From assembly GCF_016862575.1 (NCBI RefSeq), contig NZ_BONF01000045.1, forward strand, positions 1-64,000: a DNA stretch of 64,000 bases, read 5' to 3'. Source of the DNA: Catellatospora bangladeshensis (GTDB lineage Bacteria; Actinomycetota; Actinomycetes; Mycobacteriales; Micromonosporaceae). Below, piece by piece: positions 10,283 to 17,873 of the stretch (positions are counted from its first letter, which is position 1; each line of letters begins with the position of its first letter). The notes beneath the pieces are model-generated. The model saw nothing but the letters and a program-made list of their open reading frames with translations, was not told the origin of the DNA and searched no databases. A program made the translations under genes and the position numbers.

Positions 10283-11916
10283 GCGCGACCCTGGTGGCCC
10301 GGGGACTGACCGCCGGGCACGGTGAGCGGGTCCTGTTCAGTGACCTGGACCTGGTCGTCGCGCCGGGCGACGTGGTCGGCCTGGTCGGCGTCAACGGCGC
10401 CGGCAAGTCGACCCTGCTGCGCCTGCTCGCCGGGCTGGTCCCGGCGGAGCAGGGCACGATCACGCTGAACCCGCCCACGGCCAACGTCGGGCTGCTGCCC
10501 CAGGAGCCCGAACGCCGCCCGGCCGAGACCGTGCGCGACTTCCTGGCCCGGCGCACCGGCGTGGCCCGCGCCCAGCAGGCGATGGACCTGGCCGCCGAGC
10601 AGCTCGCCGTCGGCGCCGCGGGCGCCGACGACCAGTACGGCGAGGCGCTGGAGCGCTGGCTCGCCCTGGGCGGCGCGGACCTGCCCGAGCGTGCCGAGGC
10701 GGTGGCTGCCGAGCTGGGCCTCGACGTGGACCTCGACCACCCGATGACGGCCCTGTCCGGGGGCCAGGCCGCCCGCGCGGGCATGGCGTCGCTGCTGCTC
10801 AGCCGGTACGACATCTTCCTGCTGGACGAGCCCACCAACGACCTCGACCTGGCGGGGCTGGACCGGCTGGAGCGCTTCGTCGGCGAGCTGCGGGCCGGCA
10901 CCGTGCTGGTCAGCCACGACCGCGAGTTCCTGACCCGGACCGTCACCCGCGTGGTCGAGCTGGACCTGGCCCAGCAGCAGATCCGCCAGTACGGCGGCGG
11001 TTACCTGTCCTACCTGCAGGAGCGCGAGACCGCCCGGCGGCACGCCCGAGAGGCCTACGACGAGTACGCCGACAAGAAGGACGAGCTGCTCGCCCGCGCC
11101 CGCATGCAGCGCGCCTGGATGGAGAAGGGCGTCAAGAACGCCCGCCGCAAATCCCCCGACAATGACAAGATCGGCAAGGCGTTCCGCACCGAGTCCACCG
11201 AGAAGCAGGCCGCCAAGGCCCGGCAGACCGAGCGCCTGATCGAGCGGATGGAGGAGGTCGAGGAGCCGCGCAAGGAGTGGGAGCTGCGGATGCACATCGC
11301 CGCCGCCCCGCGCGCGGGCGCGGTGGTGGCCACTCTCAACGGCGCCGTGGTGCGCCAGGGCGGCTTCACCCTCGGGCCGGTGGACCTGCGCATCGACTGG
11401 GCGGACCGGGTCGCCATCACCGGGCCCAACGGCTCGGGCAAGTCCACCCTGCTGCGCGCGATGCTCGGCCGGACCGCGCTGGCCGGGGGCAGCGCCGCGC
11501 TCGGCCCCGGCGTGGTCGTCGGCGAGATCGACCAGGCCCGCGGCCGGTTCCTCGGCCACCAGCCGCTGGTGGACGCGTTCGCGGCGGCGGTGCCCGCGAT
11601 GGCGCCCGGCGACGTGCGCACGCTGCTGGCCAAGTTCGGGCTGCGCGCGGCGCACGTGCTGCGGCCCGCCGCGACGCTGTCGCCGGGCGAGCGGACCCGG
11701 GCCGCGCTGGCGCTGCTCCAGGCGAGCGGCGTGAACCTGCTGGTGCTCGACGAGCCCACCAACCATCTCGACCTGCCCGCGATCGAGCAGCTGGAGCAGG
11801 CGCTGGACTCGTACACCGGCACGCTGCTGCTGGTCACCCACGACCGCCAGATGCTCGACGCGGTCCACACCAACCGGTCCATCACCGTGGACGCGGGCCG
11901 GGTCACCGCGAGCTGA
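10279..11916 (+). CDS. ABC-F family ATPase (ribosome-associated)
   Basis: The 545-aa soluble protein has two ABC nucleotide-binding domains and no membrane segments. Domain 1 has Walker A GVNGAGKSTLL (about 40), signature LSGGQAARAG and Walker B LLDEPTNDLD; domain 2 has GPNGSGKSTLL (about 384), a degenerate signature LSPGERTRAAL and LVLDEPTNHLD. A charged linker of about 70 residues between them (about 240-335, rich in Lys/Arg) is the P-site-tRNA interaction region that defines ABC-F. Members either gate translation factors such as EttA or protect ribosomes from antibiotics; sequence alone does not decide. The GTG start overlaps the stop of a possible leader peptide and has only a weak ribosome site. 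Confidence 0.9.
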   Translation: MSATLVARGLTAGHGERVLFSDLDLVVAPGDVVGLVGVNGAGKSTLLRLLAGLVPAEQGTITLNPPTANVGLLPQEPERRPAETVRDFLARRTGVARAQQAMDLAAEQLAVGAAGADDQYGEALERWLALGGADLPERAEAVAAELGLDVDLDHPMTALSGGQAARAGMASLLLSRYDIFLLDEPTNDLDLAGLDRLERFVGELRAGTVLVSHDREFLTRTVTRVVELDLAQQQIRQYGGGYLSYLQERETARRHAREAYDEYADKKDELLARARMQRAWMEKGVKNARRKSPDNDKIGKAFRTESTEKQAAKARQTERLIERMEEVEEPRKEWELRMHIAAAPRAGAVVATLNGAVVRQGGFTLGPVDLRIDWADRVAITGPNGSGKSTLLRAMLGRTALAGGSAALGPGVVVGEIDQARGRFLGHQPLVDAFAAAVPAMAPGDVRTLLAKFGLRAAHVLRPAATLSPGERTRAALALLQASGVNLLVLDEPTNHLDLPAIEQLEQALDSYTGTLLLVTHDRQMLDAVHTNRSITVDAGRVTAS

Positions 11917-11944
11917 CCGGCCGGCCCGGTCGCGGGCGGCCGTG

Positions 11945-12009
11945 ATGATCGGTGTCTCGTGTCATGATCTGCGGCTGGAGCGCAGATCATGACACGAAGT
12001 CGCGATCAT
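11945..12009. repeat. Family-3 palindrome, copy 3a
   Basis: Arms of 29 nt run 11945-11973 and 11981-12009 around a 7-nt loop. The inner 17 nt (TCGTGTCATGATCTGCG) pair perfectly and the outer ATGATCG ends pair. A related copy lies at 50331. It is 29 nt beyond the ABC-F stop and may also end that transcript. Confidence 0.75.
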
Positions 12010-12070
12010 TGAGGCGCTTCGGGTTGCCGAAAACCTTTTCGGAGTTCATGGTGTGTCCGGGAGCCTTACC

Positions 12071-12118
12071 GGACTCGTCCGCATTGGATGGACTCGTCCG
12101 CATCTGCACGTGACGTCA
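12071..12118. promoter_or_regulatory. Direct repeats and TGACGTCA palindrome upstream of the CBM2 protein
   Basis: GGACTCGTCCGCAT occurs at 12071-12084 and again at 12090-12103, a 19-nt period, and is followed by the perfect octamer TGACGTCA at 12111-12118. These lie 70-120 nt before the start codon, where activator or repressor sites would be expected. No -10/-35 pair is convincing. Confidence 0.4.
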
Positions 12119-12189
12119 CACCGGGCACTCGCGTCACGCGTCCGCACCTGTCCGCGCGCATTTCTGCGCCCGTACCCCCGGAGTCCTTC

Positions 12190-13458
12190 ATGCTTCGAAC
12201 GAGAAAGCGTGCTGCCCTTACCTCGCTGCTCGCCGCCACGGCGGCGGCCGCCGTGGCGGCCTGGAGCCTGGTCGCCACCCCGGCCGGCGCCGCAGCCAGC
12301 GGCTGCCGCGTCGCCTACACCGTCGCGTCCCAGTGGGGCGGCGGGTTCACCGCCAACGTCGCCATCACCAACCTCGGCGACCCGCTCACCGCGTGGACGC
12401 TGAAGTGGACGTTCCCGGCCGCCGGCCAGGCGGTCACCCAGGGCTGGAGCGCCACCTACACGCAGAGCGGCAGCCAGGTCACCGCCGCCAGCATGAGCTA
12501 CAACGGCAGCCTCGGCACCTCGGCCACCACCTCGATCGGCTTCAACGGGGCGTGGACCACGAGCAACCCCGTGCCCACCGCGTTCACCCTGAACGGCGTC
12601 GCCTGCACCGGCACCACCACGCCGACCGGCGGGCCGTCCGCCTCCGCCTCGGCCTCGCCACGGCCCTCCGCCTCGGTGTCGCCGTCGTCGTCCCCGTCGG
12701 CGTCCCCGCCGCCCACCAGCGGCTGGAACCCGCCGTCCAACCTGGTCACGCCGCTCAACGAGGTCCGGGCGCACTACCAGTCGACGTACCCGAACCTGCT
12801 GACCTTCCGCAACTACGGCTGGGACCAGGTGATGGCGGGCGGCGGCCGGATCAACTACTGCGTGCGCTGGGACTCCAGCGCCCGCGTCTCGGCCGCGCTG
12901 CGCGACCAGATCCACGCCGCGCTGGCCCGGCAGTGGAAGAAGTGGATGGACGTGATGGCCGGGCACAACGGCTGGCCATACGCCGAGGTCCCGATCAAGG
13001 TGGTGGGCTGGGCCGTCCGGGACCGGGCCACGCTGGAGTGGACCGACAGCTCAGTGGACGTCTACGTCAACGACATCCGGGAGAACGCGCCGCAGTGCAG
13101 CGAGCCGTGCGGGCGCTTCTTCCACCAGGACGGCAACTACTCCGGCTGCCCCGGCGGCGCGTCGCACCACTACGACATGTCACTGTGGCTGACCTCCGGC
13201 TTCGGCGGCGGCGCGGGCGGCGACTGGGGCCAGCGCGTGGGCAGCGAGTACTTCACCGGCGCGCTCAACGCGGAGAACATGCACATCTACCTGCACGAGG
13301 TAGGACACACGTTCGGCCTTGACGACTTCTACGACTGGACGCCGACGGGCCAGTGCTGCTTCCTGATGAAGGCGGGCAGCGCCAGCAGCATCACCGAGTT
13401 CGACAAGTGGATGCTGCGCGACTTCTGGCGGCTGCTGAAGAGCCGCTGGGGCTACTAG
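12190..13458 (+). CDS. Secreted CBM2 protein with HExxH metallopeptidase-like domain
   Basis: The 422-aa exported protein begins MLRTRKRAALTS with a typical signal peptide ending near GAAA (about 35), chosen because GGAG precedes this ATG. A CBM2 cellulose/chitin-binding module follows (about 38-135; GCRVAYTVASQWGGGFTANV), then a Ser/Pro/Ala linker (about 140-175). The C-terminal 245 residues end with HEVGHTFGLDD, an HExxHxxGxxD zinc motif, followed by a Met-containing turn (FLMKAG), the layout of metzincin-like peptidases. Six or more cysteines suggest disulfides. It probably acts on or near plant cell wall or chitin; whether it is an active protease is unproven. Confidence 0.85.
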   Translation: MLRTRKRAALTSLLAATAAAAVAAWSLVATPAGAAASGCRVAYTVASQWGGGFTANVAITNLGDPLTAWTLKWTFPAAGQAVTQGWSATYTQSGSQVTAASMSYNGSLGTSATTSIGFNGAWTTSNPVPTAFTLNGVACTGTTTPTGGPSASASASPRPSASVSPSSSPSASPPPTSGWNPPSNLVTPLNEVRAHYQSTYPNLLTFRNYGWDQVMAGGGRINYCVRWDSSARVSAALRDQIHAALARQWKKWMDVMAGHNGWPYAEVPIKVVGWAVRDRATLEWTDSSVDVYVNDIRENAPQCSEPCGRFFHQDGNYSGCPGGASHHYDMSLWLTSGFGGGAGGDWGQRVGSEYFTGALNAENMHIYLHEVGHTFGLDDFYDWTPTGQCCFLMKAGSASSITEFDKWMLRDFWRLLKSRWGY

Positions 13459-13465
13459 CCCCGCA

Positions 13466-13499
13466 CCGGCCGGAGGTCCCGTGGCGGGCCTCCGGCCGG
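13466..13499. terminator. Bidirectional hairpin between convergent genes
   Basis: Perfect 11-bp stem CCGGCCGGAGG / CCTCCGGCCGG with a 12-nt loop lies between the stops of the CBM2 protein and the metallo-beta-lactamase. Confidence 0.75.
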
Positions 13500-13506
13500 G
13501 CCGGGG

Positions 13507-14142
13507 TCAGTGGCCGCGGGCGATCCACTCGTCGAGGTGCGGGGCCTCCGCGCCGACGGTGGTGGTGTCGCCGTGGCCGGTGTACACGACCGTCTCCGGC
13601 GGCAGGATCAGCAGGCGGTCGCGGATCGAGCCGATGATGGTGCCGAAGTCGCTGTAGGACCGCCCGGTCGCCCCCGGCCCGCCCTGGAACAGGGTGTCCC
13701 CGGAGAACAGCGCGGTCAGCTGCGGTGCGTGCAGGCACACCGCGCCCGGCGAGTGCCCCGGCGTGTGGTTGACCCACAGCTCGGCGCCCGCCACGGTCAG
13801 GCAGTCGCCGTCCTCCAGCTCGCGGTCGGGCGCCCGGTCGGGGTGGATCGCGTCCCACAGCATCCGGTCCGCGGGGTGCAGCATGATCGGCGCGCCGGTC
13901 CGCCGGGCCAGCTCCGGGGCCGCGTCGATGTGATCGTTGTGGCCGTGCGTGCACACGATCGCGACGACCCGCCGCCGCCCGGCCGCGGCCAGGATCGCGT
14001 CGGCGTCGTGCGCCGCGTCGACGACCAGCACATCGCTGTCGTTGCCGATCAGCCAGACGTTGTTGTCGACCTCCCAGGTGCCGCCGTCCAGGCTGAACGT
14101 GCCCGAGGTGACCACGCGCTCGATCCGCGCCCCGCCGCTCAC
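13507..14142 (-). CDS. Metallo-beta-lactamase-fold hydrolase linked to mscR
   Basis: The 211-aa protein has the MBL metal site: THGHNDHID (HxHxDH) at about residue 57-64, HTPGHSPG near 118, FSGDTLF near 140 and YTGHGDTT near 185. The family includes glyoxalase II and thioester hydrolases. The GTG start overlaps the mscR stop as GTGA. The same pair (adhE2/mscR, Rv2259, with Rv2260) is conserved in mycobacteria, so the likely job is hydrolysis of S-formylmycothiol, the product of MscR, to formate and mycothiol. That specific substrate is inferred from context. Confidence 0.88.
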   Translation of the reverse strand: MSGGARIERVVTSGTFSLDGGTWEVDNNVWLIGNDSDVLVVDAAHDADAILAAAGRRRVVAIVCTHGHNDHIDAAPELARRTGAPIMLHPADRMLWDAIHPDRAPDRELEDGDCLTVAGAELWVNHTPGHSPGAVCLHAPQLTALFSGDTLFQGGPGATGRSYSDFGTIIGSIRDRLLILPPETVVYTGHGDTTTVGAEAPHLDEWIARGH

Positions 14143-15221
14143 AGCATCACCACCGAGCGCAGCACCTCGCCGCGGCCCATCTTCGCGAACGCCTCCTCGA
14201 CGTCGCCCAGCTCGATGCGCTCGGACACGAACGCCTCCAGCGGCAGCCGGCGCTGCAGGTAGAGCGAGATCATCACGGGGAAGTCGCGGCTGGGCAGGCA
14301 GTCGCCGTACCAGGACGACTTGAGCGCGCCGCCGCGGCCGAACACGTCCAGCAGCGGCAGCTCCAGGCGCATCTGCGGGGTGGGCACGCCGACCAGCACC
14401 ACGGTCCCGGCCAGGTCCCGCGCGTAGAACGCCTGCTCGTACGTCTCCGGGCGGCCCACCGCCTCGATCACCACATCGGCGCCGAAGCCGCCGGTCAGCT
14501 CGCGGATGGACTCGACCACATCGGCCTGCGCGCCGTTCACGGTGTGCGTCGCGCCGAGCTGGCGCGCCCAGGCGAGCTTGTTGTCGTCCAGGTCCACGCC
14601 GATGATGGTGGTCGCGCCGGCCAGCCGCGCTCCGGCGATCGCGGCGTTGCCGACGCCGCCGCAGCCGATCACCGCGACGGTGTCGCCGCGGGTCACCCCG
14701 CCGGTGTTGATAGCCGCGCCGAGGCCCGCCATCACGCCGCAGCCGAGCAGCCCGGCCACCTCCGGCGGAGCGGACCGGTCCACCTTGGTGCACTGCCCGG
14801 CGGCGACCAGCGTCTTCTCGGCGAACGCGCCGATGCCGAGGGCGGGGGACAGCGGCGTGCCGTCGGCCAGGGTCATCTTCTGCTTGGCGTTGTGCGTGGC
14901 GAAGCAGTACCAGGGACGGCCGCGCAGGCAGGCGCGGCAGTGGCCGCAGACGGCGCGCCAGTTGAGCACGACGTAGTCGCCGGGCGCCACCTCGGTCACG
15001 CCTTCGCCGACGGCCTCGACCACGCCCGCGGCCTCGTGTCCGAGCAGGAACGGGAAGTCGTCGTTGATGCCGCCCTCGCGGTAGTGCAGATCGGTGTGGC
15101 ACACCCCGCATGCCTGCACCTTCACCAGTGCCTCACCGGGACCGGGGTCGGGGACCAGCACCGTCTCGATGCTCACCGGCGCGTTCTTCTTCAGCGCTAC
15201 GACTCCGCGAACCTCGTGCAC
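14139..15221 (-). CDS. mscR: S-(hydroxymethyl)mycothiol dehydrogenase (formaldehyde detoxification)
   Basis: The 360-aa zinc-dependent medium-chain dehydrogenase has catalytic-zinc residues in [11 protein letters not shown] (about 36-46) and GHEAAG, the structural-zinc cysteine cluster [15 protein letters not shown] (about 93-107), and the NAD fold [14 protein letters not shown] (about 190). The overall sequence matches the actinobacterial MscR group, which oxidises the formaldehyde adduct of mycothiol with NAD. GTG 15221 was chosen, 7 nt after GGAGG; GTG 15224 is equally in frame. It forms a coupled pair with the MBL hydrolase. Presence of this gene implies that the host makes mycothiol. Confidence 0.9.
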   Translation of the reverse strand: MHEVRGVVALKKNAPVSIETVLVPDPGPGEALVKVQACGVCHTDLHYREGGINDDFPFLLGHEAAGVVEAVGEGVTEVAPGDYVVLNWRAVCGHCRACLRGRPWYCFATHNAKQKMTLADGTPLSPALGIGAFAEKTLVAAGQCTKVDRSAPPEVAGLLGCGVMAGLGAAINTGGVTRGDTVAVIGCGGVGNAAIAGARLAGATTIIGVDLDDNKLAWARQLGATHTVNGAQADVVESIRELTGGFGADVVIEAVGRPETYEQAFYARDLAGTVVLVGVPTPQMRLELPLLDVFGRGGALKSSWYGDCLPSRDFPVMISLYLQRRLPLEAFVSERIELGDVEEAFAKMGRGEVLRSVVML

Positions 15222-15245
15222 CACGCGGCCTCCTTGCACACGTTG

Positions 15246-15264
15246 GACGGATCCGTCGATGCTA
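15246..15264 (-). promoter_or_regulatory. mscR -10 hexamer with adjacent palindrome
   Basis: On the minus strand TAGCAT (15264-15259) is followed by the perfect 12-nt palindrome GACGGATCCGTC (15246-15257), which would cover the transcription start and could be an operator. Confidence 0.45.
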
Positions 15265-15302
15265 CCCGTCCACCCCTTGCCGCCACTCTCAAAGACTCGC
15301 GG

Positions 15303-15381
15303 CCAGATGCGCGCGGGAGGACGCAAGTCCGTAAGAGCTGCCCCGCCGACAGGGGCGGCGGATGTGACCGCGCACATCTGG
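15303..15381. repeat. 14-bp inverted repeat enclosing two small hairpins
   Basis: CCAGATGCGCGCGG (15303-15316) pairs with CCGCGCACATCTGG (15368-15381) with one G-T pair. Between them are GGAC-GCAA-GTCC, a stem with a GNRA-type loop, and CCGCC/GGCGG. The shape is a three-way junction if transcribed, but it lies upstream of both predicted flanking promoters. Confidence 0.4.
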
Positions 15382-15394
15382 CATGCACGTTTCA

Positions 15395-15445
15395 TTGACA
15401 GGTGTCTACGTGCTACGTAGCCTTTGGGATTGGAAAGCGCTTTCC
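15395..15445 (+). promoter_or_regulatory. Sigma-70-type promoter with LacI-type operator for pectate lyase
   Basis: TTGACA (15395-15400), a 17-nt spacer, and TAGCCT (15418-15423) form a near-consensus promoter. The perfect 14-nt palindrome GGAAAGCGCTTTCC (15432-15445) begins at about +2, with the central CG of LacI/GalR-family sites. A repressor bound there would block initiation until an inducer sugar arrives. Confidence 0.75.
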
Positions 15446-15517
15446 GAACCCGCTCACCTTCCACCGCGGAGCAGGTACGCCCATACCTTCCGCGGTCCGA
15501 CCCTCGGAGGACATCCG

Positions 15518-16963
15518 ATGTCAGAAAGCACTCCACGGACCGGCGCCGGACGACGGCGGCGCTGGCGTGCCGCCGCGATCGGCGCGCTCACCTTCGCGCT
15601 CGCCGCGGCCGGCGCGGTCGTCGCCGCCCCCGCCGCGCAGGCCGTCACCATCGACACCGGCGCCTGGTACGTCATCGTGTCGCGGCACAGCGGCAAGGCG
15701 GTCGACCTGTACAACTTCAGCACCGCCGACGGCGCGCCGATCGTGCAGTGGGCCCGCAACGACGGCAACCAGCAGCAGTGGCAGTTCGTCGACGCGGGCA
15801 GCGGCTACTACAAGCTGCGCTCGCGGCTGAGCGGCAAGTTCCTCGAACTGCCCAACGCCAGCGACGGGACGGGGCTGGTGCAGAACCCCGACAACGGCAC
15901 CACCCGCCAGCACTTCGCGGTGCGCGACACCGACAGCGGGTACGTCAAGTTCCTCAACCGGCACAGCGGCAAGGCCCTCGACGTGTGGGAGTGGTCCACC
16001 GCCGACGGCGGCATCATCAGCCAGTACGCCGACCTCAACGGCTGGAACCAGCACTGGCAGCTGGTCCCGGTCGGCTCGGGCGGCGGCGGGGGCGGGGGCG
16101 GCGGTTCGCAGACCGGCCTCGTCGGCTGGGCCACCCAGGGCGGCGGCACGACCGGCGGCGGCAGCGCCTCGGCCACCACGGTGAACAGCTCGTCGGCCCT
16201 GTCCAGCGCCGTCTCCGGCAGCACCGCGCGGGTGGTCCGGATCTCCGGCACGATCTCCTGCTCCGGCATGATCACCGTCGGCTCCAACAAGACCATCCTC
16301 GGCAACTCCGGCGCGGTGATCGCGGGCTGCGGGCTGAACATCTCCAACGCCAGCAACGTGATCGTCCGCAACATCTCGTTCCGCGACTGGAACGACGACG
16401 CGGTCAACGTCCAGTACTCCACCCGGGTCTGGATCGACCACAACAGCTTCACCAACGGGTACGACGGCGCGGTCGACGTCAAGCGCGCCTCGGACTACGT
16501 GACGGTGTCGTGGAACCGCGTCTACGGCCACGACAAGTCCATGCTGCTCGGCCACAGCGACGACAACGGCAGCGAGGACCGCGGCCACCTGCGGGTGACC
16601 TACCACCACAACTGGTTCGACGGCTCGGGCACGCGGCACCCGCGGGTGCGCTTCGGCAACCCCGTGCACGTGTACAACAACTACTACCGCGGCAACGAGT
16701 ACGGCGTGGCGTCGACCATGGGCGCCGGCGTGCTCGTCGAGGGCAACTACTTCGAGAGCGTCGACGAGCCGACCCTGGTCGGGTACGCCGACTCCGCCGA
16801 CGGCGCCGTCGTGCAGCGCAACAACTACTTCACCGGCTCCGGCTCCCCGGAGAGCGGCGGCGGCAGCGTGTCGAGCATCCCGTACTCGTACACGCTGGAC
16901 AGCGCCGGCTCGGTGAAGGCGAGCGTGTCCGCGGGCGCGGGCGCGGGCCGGATCACCGTCTGA
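15518..16963 (+). CDS. Secreted pectate lyase (PL1 type) with ricin-like lectin domain
   Basis: The 481-aa exported enzyme cleaves polygalacturonate by beta-elimination. A long Arg-rich signal peptide ends near AAPAAQA (about 45). A ricin-type beta-trefoil follows (about 48-185) with repeated HSGKAVDLY / RLSGKFLEL / HSGKALDVW units, then a Gly-rich linker, then the right-handed beta-helix lyase domain. The lyase shows [24 protein letters not shown] and the [12 protein letters not shown] segment with the catalytic arginine. The ATG is 7 nt after GGAGG. A LacI-type operator sits at its transcription start. The lectin domain probably anchors the enzyme to pectin or hemicellulose. Confidence 0.92.
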   Translation: MSESTPRTGAGRRRRWRAAAIGALTFALAAAGAVVAAPAAQAVTIDTGAWYVIVSRHSGKAVDLYNFSTADGAPIVQWARNDGNQQQWQFVDAGSGYYKLRSRLSGKFLELPNASDGTGLVQNPDNGTTRQHFAVRDTDSGYVKFLNRHSGKALDVWEWSTADGGIISQYADLNGWNQHWQLVPVGSGGGGGGGGGSQTGLVGWATQGGGTTGGGSASATTVNSSSALSSAVSGSTARVVRISGTISCSGMITVGSNKTILGNSGAVIAGCGLNISNASNVIVRNISFRDWNDDAVNVQYSTRVWIDHNSFTNGYDGAVDVKRASDYVTVSWNRVYGHDKSMLLGHSDDNGSEDRGHLRVTYHHNWFDGSGTRHPRVRFGNPVHVYNNYYRGNEYGVASTMGAGVLVEGNYFESVDEPTLVGYADSADGAVVQRNNYFTGSGSPESGGGSVSSIPYSYTLDSAGSVKASVSAGAGAGRITV

Positions 16964-16970
16964 CGAACAC

Positions 16971-17008
16971 CCCGGGCGGGCCGTGTCCCCACCTGCGACC
17001 CGCCCGGG
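16971..17008 (+). terminator. Hairpin after pectate lyase
   Basis: Perfect 10-bp stem CCCGGGCGGG / CCCGCCCGGG with an 18-nt loop starts 7 nt after the stop codon. Confidence 0.65.
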
Positions 17009-17019
17009 TCCGTCCAGAA

Positions 17020-17048
17020 TCGACAGACGTCTGTCCGCGGGCTACCGT
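17020..17048 (+). promoter_or_regulatory. Promoter with palindromic operator of the CHAT operon
   Basis: TCGACA (17020-17025), a 17-nt spacer and TACCGT (17043-17048) form a plausible promoter. The perfect 14-nt palindrome GACAGACGTCTGTC (17022-17035) overlaps the -35 and spacer, as a repressor site would. It is not the actinobacterial SOS box. Confidence 0.6.
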
Positions 17049-17084
17049 GAGGTCCCAGGCGTACCGGCGGGCAGGGGGATTGCC

Positions 17085-17873
17085 GTGTTCAAGTGGCTGC
17101 GTCGCGGGCGGGCCGCCCGGCCCGGCGCCACCGACCCCGCCCGGCTGCTCGCCAACGCCGACACCCTGCGCCTGGTCGCGACGCGCAGCGCCGATCCGCA
17201 GTCGCTGCAGCTCGCGATCGTCGCCGCCGACCTGGCCACCAAGGAGTGCCCCGACCCCGCCGACCAGGCCGTCGCCTGGTCGATGCTGTGCGTGCTGCAC
17301 CGGGAGGCGGCGACCCGCGGTGGCGGGCAGGGTGCGTTGCAGAGCCGGCTCGACACCGCCGAGCAGGCCGGGCGGCGCGGGCTCGACCTCGCGCCGGACG
17401 GCTCGCAGGAGTGGTTCCGGTGTGCGTCGGCGCTGGCCACCGTGCTGCTGGAACGCCACCTGCGGCTCGGCGACAGCACCGCGCTGCCCGAGGCGGTCGA
17501 GCTGAACCGCCGGATCGTGGCCGAGCTTGACCTCGACAGCCCGGAGTACCCCGGCGCGCTCGGCAACCTGACCAACGCCCTCAAGCTGCTCTACGGCGTC
17601 ACCCGCGACCCGGCGCTGATCGAGGAGGCGGTGGTCACCGCGCGCGAGGCGGTCGAGCTGGTCCGGCCCGACAGCCCGCACTACGCCAACGTACGGGTCA
17701 ACCTGGCGAGCGCCATCGCCGTGCAGCTGAGCCGCACCCCGTCCCGCGCGCTGCTCGACGAGGCGCGCGGGCACCTGCGCACGGCGCTGGCCGCGCTGCC
17801 TCCCGGCCACCCGCACCGGGCCACCGTGGAGGCGTTCGCCGCCCAGCTGGAACGGGGCGCGAACCTGCTGTGA
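17085..17873 (+). CDS. TPR-like helical protein, first gene of the CHAT operon
   Basis: The 262-aa soluble protein consists of repeated helical units with TPR-like phrases such as ALGNLTNALKLLYGVTRDPALIEEAVVTAREAVEL, shown here only in part: NLTNALKLLYGV (about 155) and NVRVNLASAIAVQL (about 204). There is no signal peptide or enzyme motif. GTG 17085 follows a GGGGG ribosome site. Its stop overlaps the next gene's GTG (GTGA). The repeats resemble the N-terminal half of the neighbouring CHAT protein, so it may be a sensor or adaptor for that protease. The function is inferred only from context. Confidence 0.75.
   Translation: MFKWLRRGRAARPGATDPARLLANADTLRLVATRSADPQSLQLAIVAADLATKECPDPADQAVAWSMLCVLHREAATRGGGQGALQSRLDTAEQAGRRGLDLAPDGSQEWFRCASALATVLLERHLRLGDSTALPEAVELNRRIVAELDLDSPEYPGALGNLTNALKLLYGVTRDPALIEEAVVTAREAVELVRPDSPHYANVRVNLASAIAVQLSRTPSRALLDEARGHLRTALAALPPGHPHRATVEAFAAQLERGANLL

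Noticed and set aside
15303-15381. Known riboswitch class
   Set aside because: The fold has a GNRA hairpin but does not match the conserved cores I know for c-di-GMP, c-di-AMP, glycine, TPP, cobalamin or SAM switches, and it is outside the predicted transcripts.
17022-17035. SOS box controlling the CHAT operon
   Set aside because: GACAGACGTCTGTC does not match the actinobacterial LexA site TCGAAC-N4-GTTCGA.
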